7,999 bases of DNA from JAPSGM01 sp036258735 (GTDB lineage Bacteria; Chloroflexota; Limnocylindria; QHBO01), in assembly GCA_036258735.1 (NCBI GenBank), contig DATADC010000012.1:1-7999 (forward strand), given 5' to 3'. Numbering within the stretch: the stretch's first letter is position 1; every line of letters starts with the position of its first letter. Under the pieces are notes generated by a model. The model did not search any database and had not been told where the DNA came from. It was given only the letters and a program-made list of their open reading frames with translations. Positions 1-7,999 of the stretch are shown here, in pieces. The translations under genes were made by a program, and so were the position numbers.

Positions 1-2076
1 GTCGACAACTACGACGGCCGCCTCCGCCAGCCGGTGGTCCTCCCCTCTCGCCTGCCGAACCTGCTGGTCAACGGCTCGTCCGGCATCGCGGTGGGCATGG
101 CGACCAACATCCCGCCCCATAACCTGAGCGAGATCTGCGACGCCATCTCGGCGCTGATCGAGAATCCGGAGCTGACGGTGGACGACCTGTGCGAGATCGT
201 CACCGGGCCGGACTTCCCCACCGGCGGCACGATCTTCCGCTTCGAGGACCAGCGCAACAGCATCACCGGCGAGAAGGAGCGGGTGGACGTCATCCGCCAC
301 ATGTACGCCACCGGGCGCGGCCGGGTCATCATCCGCGGCCAGGTGGCCTTCGAGGAGGTGCGGCCAGGCCGCATGGCCGTGGTGGTGACCGAGCTGCCGT
401 ACCAGGTCAACAAGACCACGCTGATCGAGAAGATGGCCGACCTGGTCGCCACGAAGCGGATGAGCGACGTCAGCGACATTCGCGACGAAAGCGACAGGAC
501 AGGCATGCGGATCGTGATCGAGGTGAAGCGCGACGGGTCACCGCACACCGTCATGCAGCAGCTCTTCAAGCACACCGCCCTCCAGACCAGCTTCAGCGCC
601 AACATGCTGGCGCTGGTCGACGGCCAGCCGCAGACGCTCGGCCTCAAGAAGCTGCTCGAGCACTACATCGGCTACCGGCGCGAGGTCATCCGGCGCCGGA
701 CCGAGTTCGACCTGGCCCGGGCGCAGGAGCGCGCCCACGTCCTCGAGGGCCTCAAGATCGCGCTCGACAACCTCGACGAGGTGATCGCAACCATCCGCGC
801 CTCGGCCGACGCCGATGCCGCCCGTGCCGCACTCATGTCCCGCTTCGGGCTCACCGAGGTGCAGGCCAACGCCATCCTGGAGATGCAGCTTCGCCGGCTG
901 GCCGCGCTGGAACGCAAGAAGATCGAGGACGAGTACGAGCAGATCATCCGCCTCATCGCCGAGCTGGAGGACCTGCTGGCGAACCCGCGCAAGATCCTGA
1001 TCGTCATCCAGGACGAGCTCCGCGAGCTCAAGCGCAAGTACGGCGACGACCGTCGCACCCGGATCCAGGCCGATGCCAACCGCGAGCTGACTGCGGAGGA
1101 CCTGGTGGCCGCCGAGGACGTGGTGGTCACCCTCAGTCAGCGCGGCTACATCAAGCGCCAGCAGATCGGCACGTTCCGCTCCCAGCGCCGCGGGGGCAAG
1201 GGCAAGCTGGCCATGATCACCCGCGAAGAGGACGCCGTCCGCTACCTGCTGGTGGCGAACACCCACGACAGCATCCTGTTCTTCACCAACCGCGGCCGCG
1301 TCTTCATCACCCGCGTCCACACGCTGCCGGAGGCGAGCCGCCAGGCGAAGGGCCTGCCGATCATCAACCTCCCCGGCGTGCAGGTGGACGCCGGCGAGTA
1401 CGTCAGCGCGATCGTGACCTTCCCGCAGTTCGAGCCGGACCACTACATGGTCATGGCCACCAAGCACGGCATGGTCAAGAAGACCTCCCTCGCGGAGTAC
1501 GCCAAGATCCGGGCCAACGGCCTGATCGCAATCAGCCTGGTGGACGGCGACGAGCTCCGCTGGGTGGGCCTGACCGATGGGCACGACGACATCATCCTCG
1601 CCACCCGGAAGGGCCAGGCCGCTCGATTCCACGAGAGCGAGGTACGGCCCATGGGGCGCGACACGCGCGGGGTGACCGGCATCCGGCTGCGCCCCGGCGA
1701 CGAGGTGATCGGCATGGAGATCGTCCAGCCCGGCGGCGAGCTGCTGGTGGTCACCGAGCAGGGGTATGGCAAGCGCACGCCGCTGGCCGAGTTCCCGGTC
1801 AAGCATCGGGCGACCGGTGGCGTCATCGCCAACTCGCTGAACCGCGACACCGGCGACGTGGCGGCCGTCCGCGTGGTCGGCCGTGAGGACGAGGAGATGA
1901 TGCTCATCACGGAGGAGGGCACCATCCTGCGCACCGTCGTGGCCAGCGTGAACCGATACCGCCGCGCCTCGCGCGGAGTGACGGTCATGAAGCCGGGCCC
2001 GGGCGACCGCATCGTCAGCATCGCGGTCTTCGTGGACGACCGCGCCCCGATGCCCATGCCCGACGCCGAGGAATAG
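1..2076 (+). CDS. gyrA: DNA gyrase subunit A, 5'-truncated by window edge
   Basis: This is the GyrA subunit of the A2B2 type II topoisomerase that introduces negative supercoils using GyrB-driven ATP hydrolysis. The frame is open from base 1 (VDNYDGR...), and 691 residues are visible. Roughly the first 150 residues are missing, including the catalytic tyrosine and the quinolone-resistance region. The visible N-terminal part has the hallmark LLVNGSSGIAVGMATNIPPHNL (window codons about 21-42), then the tower and coiled-coil region, with an ALERKKIEDEYEQIIRLIAE-type helix near codons 300-320. The C-terminal beta-pinwheel follows. The GyrA box QRRGGKG at 1183-1203 is a perfect match to the gyrase-specific motif and separates this from topoisomerase IV ParC. 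Degenerate blade repeats run to the end, with no long acidic tail after it (ends PMPDAEE). The stop is TAG at 2074-2076. gyrB and the rest of gyrA presumably lie to the left. Confidence 0.98.
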   Translation, partial: VDNYDGRLRQPVVLPSRLPNLLVNGSSGIAVGMATNIPPHNLSEICDAISALIENPELTVDDLCEIVTGPDFPTGGTIFRFEDQRNSITGEKERVDVIRHMYATGRGRVIIRGQVAFEEVRPGRMAVVVTELPYQVNKTTLIEKMADLVATKRMSDVSDIRDESDRTGMRIVIEVKRDGSPHTVMQQLFKHTALQTSFSANMLALVDGQPQTLGLKKLLEHYIGYRREVIRRRTEFDLARAQERAHVLEGLKIALDNLDEVIATIRASADADAARAALMSRFGLTEVQANAILEMQLRRLAALERKKIEDEYEQIIRLIAELEDLLANPRKILIVIQDELRELKRKYGDDRRTRIQADANRELTAEDLVAAEDVVVTLSQRGYIKRQQIGTFRSQRRGGKGKLAMITREEDAVRYLLVANTHDSILFFTNRGRVFITRVHTLPEASRQAKGLPIINLPGVQVDAGEYVSAIVTFPQFEPDHYMVMATKHGMVKKTSLAEYAKIRANGLIAISLVDGDELRWVGLTDGHDDIILATRKGQAARFHESEVRPMGRDTRGVTGIRLRPGDEVIGMEIVQPGGELLVVTEQGYGKRTPLAEFPVKHRATGGVIANSLNRDTGDVAAVRVVGREDEEMMLITEEGTILRTVVASVNRYRRASRGVTVMKPGPGDRIVSIAVFVDDRAPMPMPDAEE

Positions 2077-2104
2077 CACAGCCCGGGGCTGCGTGATCAA
2101 CCGG

Positions 2105-2110
2105 TAGAAT
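2105..2110 (+). promoter_or_regulatory. Possible -10 element upstream of prs (TAGAAT)
   Basis: TAGAAT differs from the TATAAT consensus at one position and stands out in a G/C-rich 66-base gap. It would place transcription start near 2117, giving a leader of about 26 bases that contains the prs ribosome binding site. No -35 hexamer is visible 16-18 bases upstream (that stretch is CCCGGG-like) and there is no extended -10 TGN. This is a composition-based guess. Read-through from gyrA is the alternative. Confidence 0.35.
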
Positions 2111-2132
2111 CGAGGGCGCGACAGCACCTCGC

Positions 2133-2138
2133 GGAGAG
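2133..2138 (+). promoter_or_regulatory. Shine-Dalgarno for prs (GGAGAG)
   Basis: GGAGAG lies four bases before the GTG at 2143; its GGAG core is six bases away. It supports GTG 2143 as the prs start, and the protein from this codon aligns with the N-terminus of known Prs enzymes. Confidence 0.6.
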
Positions 2139-2142
2139 CGCC

Positions 2143-3168
2143 GTGTACGCCGACGAGTTCAGCATCTACGCCGGCAACGCCAACCGGCCGCTGGCCGAGC
2201 AGATCTGCCGTTATCTGCGCACCCACATGGGCGAGGTGGAGGTGTTCCAGTTCTCCAACGAGAACATCTTCGTGCGCGTCATGGAGAACGTCCGCGAGCA
2301 GGACGTCTTCCTGGTGCAGCCGACCTCGCGCCCGGTGAACCAGTCGATCATGGAGCTGCTGATCATGATCGACGCCTTCAAGCGCGCCAGCGCGGGCCGT
2401 ATCACGGCGGTCATGCCGTACTACAGCTACGGCCGCTCGGACAAGAAGGACCAGCCGCGTGTCCCGATCACAGCGCGCCTCATCGCCGACATGCTGACCG
2501 TGGCCGGGGCGGACCGCGTCCTGACCATGGACCTGCACCAGGGCCAGATCCAGGGCTTCTTCAGCATCCCGGTAGACGAGCTGACGGCGGTCGACATCCT
2601 GTGCCGCTACATCCAGGCCAAGGAGCTACCGGACGTGGTCGTGGTGTCCGAGCTCGGCTTCGCCAAGAAGGCGCGCAACTTCGCCGAGAAGCTGCGCGCC
2701 CCGCTGGCCATCGTCGAGAAGCGGCGGCTGGGCAACGAGGACCGCACGGAGCTGATGAACGTCATCGGCGAGGTGGCCGGCAAGACGGCCGTCATCATCG
2801 ACGACGAGATCGACACCGCCGGCTCGCTGATGGAGGCCGTCCAGGCGCTGGTTGCCGAAGGCGCCCGAGAGATCCACGCCTGCGCGACCCACGGCGTGTT
2901 CTCGGGCGCGGCGCTGGAGCGCATCGCCGCCAGCCCGCTGCGCGAGGTGATCGTGACCGACACGATTCCGCTCCCCGACGGTGCGCCGGAGGACCGCATC
3001 ACGGTACTGAGCGTGGCGCCGCTGTTCGGCGAGGCGATCAAGCGCATCCACCGCGGCGAGAGCGTGGGCGCCCTCTTCTCCTCCGAGGTGCAGCTCGTGG
3101 AGGAGATGACGTTCTGGGGCAGCCACGCCGACGAGGAGGAAGACGCCCGCGTCCCCGTCGAGGGCTGA
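2143..3168 (+). CDS. prs: Ribose-phosphate diphosphokinase (PRPP synthetase), variant active site
   Basis: This cytoplasmic enzyme transfers pyrophosphate from ATP to ribose 5-phosphate to make PRPP for purine, pyrimidine, NAD, histidine and tryptophan synthesis. It has the tandem phosphoribosyltransferase-fold layout. Conserved parts include NQSIMELLIMIDAFKRASA (66-84), PYYSYGRSDKK (92-102), MDLHQGQIQGFF with the metal-site His132, the catalytic-loop EKRR (192-195) and the PRPP loop DDEIDTAGS (220-228). Two departures from Escherichia coli and Bacillus Prs are visible. The usual VSPDxGG segment is VSELGFAKK (168-176), one residue shorter and without the GG pair. The RQDRK segment is RSDKK. 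Retention of KRR and DDxxDTAG argues for an active enzyme of a divergent subfamily. The protein is 341 residues against about 310-320 for the family, because of an acidic tail after residue ~313. It starts at GTG with a good ribosome binding site and is 66 bases downstream of gyrA. Confidence 0.95.
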   Translation: MYADEFSIYAGNANRPLAEQICRYLRTHMGEVEVFQFSNENIFVRVMENVREQDVFLVQPTSRPVNQSIMELLIMIDAFKRASAGRITAVMPYYSYGRSDKKDQPRVPITARLIADMLTVAGADRVLTMDLHQGQIQGFFSIPVDELTAVDILCRYIQAKELPDVVVVSELGFAKKARNFAEKLRAPLAIVEKRRLGNEDRTELMNVIGEVAGKTAVIIDDEIDTAGSLMEAVQALVAEGAREIHACATHGVFSGAALERIAASPLREVIVTDTIPLPDGAPEDRITVLSVAPLFGEAIKRIHRGESVGALFSSEVQLVEEMTFWGSHADEEEDARVPVEG

Positions 3169-3205
3169 CGAGGCCGCGCTCGGCGCGACTCGGGACGGCC
3201 AGGCG

Positions 3206-4135
3206 GTGGAGTGGCTGCTGCGCTCCACCGAGCCGGCGATCCGCGGCATGGCCCGCCGCGACCTGCTCGGTGAGCCGGAGCCGCCCGACCTCGGGCGGGT
3301 CCTCGACGGCCCGTTAGTCCGGGGCCTGCTCGCCGATCAGCAACCCGACGGCGGATTCGGCGGACCGCCGTACAACAAGTGGACCGGCGCCCACTGGCGA
3401 CTGGTGAGCCTGGTCGAGCTCGAGGTGCCTCCCCGAGAGCCGCGCGCCATGGCCGCGCTGGATACCGTGCTGGACTGGCTGACGGCCCGGAGTCGCCTGA
3501 CGCGGGTGAGGACCACCCGCGGTGGACTGCCGCTGTCCGATGCCTCGATCGAGGGCAACGCGCTGGCGGTCACGTGCCGTCTCGGCGCGGCCGATGACGA
3601 GCGAGCGCAACAGCTCGCGGAGGCATTGCTGCGCTGGCAATGGCCCGATGGCGGCTGGAACTGCGATCCACGGGCCAGCGGGCGGCGATCATCGTTCCAT
3701 GAGAGCCTGATCCCGATGTGGGCGCTCGCCGAGTACGGTCGCGCCACGGGCCATGGCGCCGCAGCCGATGCGTCGGCGCGCGCGGCCGAGCTGTTCCTGG
3801 AGCACCGTATCTTTCGGCGCGGCGGGTCCGGCAACCCGATCGACCGCAGCTGGGTCGCGCTGCACTACCCGCCCTACTGGCATTACGACGTGCTGCAGGC
3901 GCTGCTCCTGCTGTGGCGCGTGGGGCGCATCCGCGACGAGCGGACGGGCGATGCCCTGGACCTGCTCGCGGAGCGTCGGTTGCCTGACGGCCGATGGCGG
4001 CCGGGAGGCTCCTGGTGGCGGCCGCCTGGCTCGCCGCGCGCACCGGAGGCGGTGGACTGGGGTCGAAACGGACCGAACGAGATGATCACGCTCAACGCCC
4101 TGCGCGTCCTGCGAGCCGCGGGGAGGCCGATCTGA
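3206..4135 (+). CDS. Squalene-cyclase/prenyltransferase-fold protein of unknown function
   Basis: This 309-residue soluble protein has no signal peptide or membrane segment. It carries QW-like toroid repeats: QQPDGGFG (45-52), WQWPDGGW (144-151) and LPDGRW (259-264). These are the signature of the terpenoid cyclase/protein prenyltransferase alpha/alpha-toroid superfamily. It lacks the DxDD acid motif of class II terpene cyclases, so a cyclase reaction is not supported. Striking polar or aromatic blocks are KWTGAHWRL (58-66), WNCDP (151-155), SSFHES (162-167) and PPYWHYD (222-228); the Cys, His and Asp residues might bind metal or a ligand, which is speculation. GTG 3206 is the first start after the in-frame stop at 3107-3109. 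It has only a weak ribosome binding site, but the protein from it begins with the WLLRSTEPAIRGMARRDLLG helix I associate with this family. It sits 37 bases after prs with no promoter seen, and its stop overlaps the next gene's start. The true substrate is unknown. Confidence 0.85.
   Translation: MEWLLRSTEPAIRGMARRDLLGEPEPPDLGRVLDGPLVRGLLADQQPDGGFGGPPYNKWTGAHWRLVSLVELEVPPREPRAMAALDTVLDWLTARSRLTRVRTTRGGLPLSDASIEGNALAVTCRLGAADDERAQQLAEALLRWQWPDGGWNCDPRASGRRSSFHESLIPMWALAEYGRATGHGAAADASARAAELFLEHRIFRRGGSGNPIDRSWVALHYPPYWHYDVLQALLLLWRVGRIRDERTGDALDLLAERRLPDGRWRPGGSWWRPPGSPRAPEAVDWGRNGPNEMITLNALRVLRAAGRPI
4121..4126 (+). promoter_or_regulatory. Strong Shine-Dalgarno (GGGAGG) deciding a CTG start
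   Basis: GGGAGG ends five bases before the CTG at 4132 and lies inside the last codons of the preceding gene. It is the best ribosome binding site in the window. The nearest in-frame ordinary start downstream is GTG 4156, about 29 bases away and too far for this site. Confidence 0.6.
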
Positions 4136-4683
4136 ACGACATCCGGATCCGGCGCGTGGCGACGCCGGAATTGAGCGGGCAAGAGGTGAGCGCCATCCGG
4201 GCACTGCTGGACGCGGCCTTCGAGCACGACCAGCACGGCGGCTTCACCGATCACGACTGGCAGCACGCCCTTGGGGGCGTGCATTTCGTCGCGGATGTGG
4301 ACGGCGCCATCGTCGGCCACGCCGCCGTGGTGGAGCGCGACCTTCGCGTGGCCGGGCGTCCCCTGCGCACCGGGTACGTGGAGGCGGTGGCAACCGACCC
4401 GGCCCGGCAGCGCCGTGGCATCGGCACCGCCGTGATGCGCGAAGTGGCGAAGCACATCGCGGACCGGTACGAGCTGGGCGCCCTGGGCACCGGGAGCCAT
4501 CGGTTCTACGAGCGCCTGGGCTGGGTCATATGGCAGGGGCCGTCATCGGTCCGCACCACCGGCGGCGAACGGCCCACGCCGGAGGAGGACGGGTACATCC
4601 TGGTGCTGCGCACGCGGTCGACGCCGCCGCTGGACTTGACGGCGCCCATCAGCTGCGAGTGGCGTCCCGGCGACGTGTGGTGA
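4132..4683 (+). CDS. Aminoglycoside 2'-N-acetyltransferase, AAC(2')-I family (GNAT)
   Basis: This GNAT-fold enzyme would transfer acetyl from acetyl-CoA to the 2'-amino group of aminoglycosides or a related amino-sugar substrate. From CTG 4132 it is 183 residues, against 181 for Mycobacterium tuberculosis AAC(2')-Ic, and it can be aligned end to end with that enzyme from memory. Matches include FTDHDWQHALGG (38-49), HAAVVERDL (63-71), GYVE (81-84, with the Glu equivalent to Glu82), RFYERLGW (124-131, equivalent to Tyr126), QGPSSV (135-140), EEDG (151-154, where Ic has DDDG) and the C-terminal WRPGDVW. The acetyl-CoA loop is QRRGIG (93-98), more canonical than in Ic. Ser117 of Ic falls where this protein has Gly, and a few residues are added at EHDQHGG (31-37). 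The CTG overlaps the upstream TGA as CTGA, implying coupling to the cyclase-like gene. Starts at GTG 4156 or TTG 4171 would remove the first beta strand. Actual resistance activity is not shown; close homologues in mycobacteria are intrinsic and may have other substrates. Confidence 0.88.
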   Translation: MNDIRIRRVATPELSGQEVSAIRALLDAAFEHDQHGGFTDHDWQHALGGVHFVADVDGAIVGHAAVVERDLRVAGRPLRTGYVEAVATDPARQRRGIGTAVMREVAKHIADRYELGALGTGSHRFYERLGWVIWQGPSSVRTTGGERPTPEEDGYILVLRTRSTPPLDLTAPISCEWRPGDVW

Positions 4684-4707
4684 ACGGGGATCGCGGGTGC
4701 ATCGGGC

Positions 4708-4713
4708 TATACT
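4708..4713 (+). promoter_or_regulatory. -10 element of secA (TATACT), leaderless arrangement
   Basis: TATACT differs from TATAAT at one position and is the most promoter-like hexamer in the 40-base gap between aac(2') and secA. It ends ten bases before the secA ATG, so transcription would start about two to four bases before the start codon. No TTGACA-like -35 is recognisable about 17 bases upstream, and no Shine-Dalgarno precedes the ATG. Both fit a leaderless-type promoter. Confidence 0.55.
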
Positions 4714-4723
4714 CGGGCCTCCC

Positions 4724-7623
<2,900 letters not shown>

Positions 7624-7627
<4 letters not shown>

Positions 7628-7999
7628 GCGGCGGCGGCGTCCCGCCCCTCCGCCACGAGATCACCGTCGACGCGCCGCCGGCCGATGCCTTCGCGGCCTT
7701 CGGCGAGGGCATCAACAGCTGGTGGCCGCGCGATTACACCTGGTCGGGGCGGCTGCTCGAGCGCGTGGCGATCGACCCGTGGATCGGCGGGTTCTGCCAC
7801 GAGATCGGCTCTGGCGGGATGCGCCTCGACTGGGGAAGGGTGAGCGCCTGGGAACCGCCGCGGCGCGTCGCGTTCTCCTGGCAGGTCGGGCCTGACCGCG
7901 TTCCGGAGGTCAGCCCAGCGCGCGCCAGCCAGGTGGACGTCCGCTTCGATCCGGCCGGCGCCGCCGGCACGCGCGTCACGCTGGTGCACGGCGGCTGGG
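7624..7999 (+). CDS. SRPBCC/AHSA1-like domain protein, 3'-truncated by window edge
   Basis: The ATG at 7624-7626 overlaps the secA stop as ATGA, and the frame stays open to the end of the window (125 codons visible). It encodes MSGGGVPPLRHEITVDAPPA followed by DAFAAFGEGINSWWP (22-36), YTWSG, IDPWIGGFCHEIG, RLDWGRVSAWEPPRRVAFSW (67-86), then VDVRFDP and TRVTLVHGGW. This order of beta strand, helix and antiparallel strands, with the WWP and WEPPRRVAFSW motifs, is typical of the START-like SRPBCC superfamily, specifically AHSA1 (Hsp90-activator C-terminal-like) proteins of about 150 residues. Such single-domain proteins form a hydrophobic ligand cavity and most lack a known function. There is no signal peptide. 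No separate ribosome binding site is clear, so translation probably depends on ribosomes finishing secA. The closing helix is outside the window. Confidence 0.88.

Noticed and set aside
189..1886. A long plus-strand open frame in another phase inside gyrA
   Set aside because: It translates to Arg/Pro/Gly/His-rich sequence typical of off-frame GC-rich DNA and lies wholly within gyrA.
1..2076. Topoisomerase IV subunit ParC instead of GyrA
   Set aside because: A perfect GyrA box (QRRGGKG at 1183-1203) and a full pinwheel domain are present.
2079..2091. Small inverted repeat CAGCC-GGCTG after gyrA as a terminator
   Set aside because: The stem is five pairs with a three-base loop and no following T run, which is too weak to call.
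538..2538. A 666-codon minus-strand open frame across gyrA and prs
   Set aside because: It spans two conserved plus-strand genes and their gap, has compositionally biased sequence and no domain.
3994..4131. ATG 3994 as the start of the acetyltransferase
   Set aside because: The added residues are off-frame Arg/Ala/Gly-rich sequence inside the cyclase-like gene, and the family N-terminus aligns from about 4132.
4636..4641. TTGACG as a -35 box for secA
   Set aside because: It lies inside aac(2'), about 66 bases before TATACT, with no -10-like hexamer at 16-18 bases spacing.

Overview
The window is a gene-dense, very GC-rich bacterial chromosome segment. Every recognisable gene is on the + strand and only a few tens of bases separate transcription units. 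Codon third positions are mostly G/C and no mobile-element, phage, CRISPR or RNA gene was seen. The core genes point tentatively to a high-GC member of Chloroflexota: SecA has a block starting IQHDAAY and a DEVDN Walker B context, and Prs is an unusual 'SELGFAKK' variant. That placement rests on remembered family features and needs a phylogeny; a deep actinobacterial lineage is the main alternative.

Layout from left to right: (1) the last ~690 codons of gyrA (DNA gyrase subunit A), with the catalytic tyrosine upstream of the window and a perfect GyrA box at 1183-1203. (2) A 66-base gap with a -10-like TAGAAT and a Shine-Dalgarno, leading into prs (ribose-phosphate diphosphokinase, GTG start), which has a rearranged metal/ATP-site motif and an acidic C-terminal extension. 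(3) A 309-residue squalene-cyclase/prenyltransferase-fold protein of unknown function. (4) A 183-residue aminoglycoside 2'-N-acetyltransferase, AAC(2')-I family, most likely starting at a CTG codon that overlaps the previous stop (CTGA) behind a strong GGGAGG ribosome binding site; the shorter frames with ordinary starts fit the family poorly. (5) A 40-base gap containing TATACT ten bases before the secA ATG, an arrangement that suggests a leaderless or nearly leaderless secA mRNA. (6) secA, 967 residues, with two insertions and a C-terminal zinc-binding tail. (7) A gene running off the right edge, coupled to secA by an ATGA overlap, encoding an SRPBCC/AHSA1-like domain protein.

Two likely transcription units follow gyrA: prs - cyclase-like - aac(2') and secA - SRPBCC. 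The housekeeping genes (topology, PRPP supply, protein export) have no obvious joint function. The accessory pair between prs and secA is the most interesting part: an antibiotic-modifying acetyltransferase homologue translationally coupled to an uncharacterised alpha/alpha-toroid protein. I see no clear new multi-gene system. The candidates for follow-up are this pair, the CTG start, the leaderless secA and the variant Prs active site.
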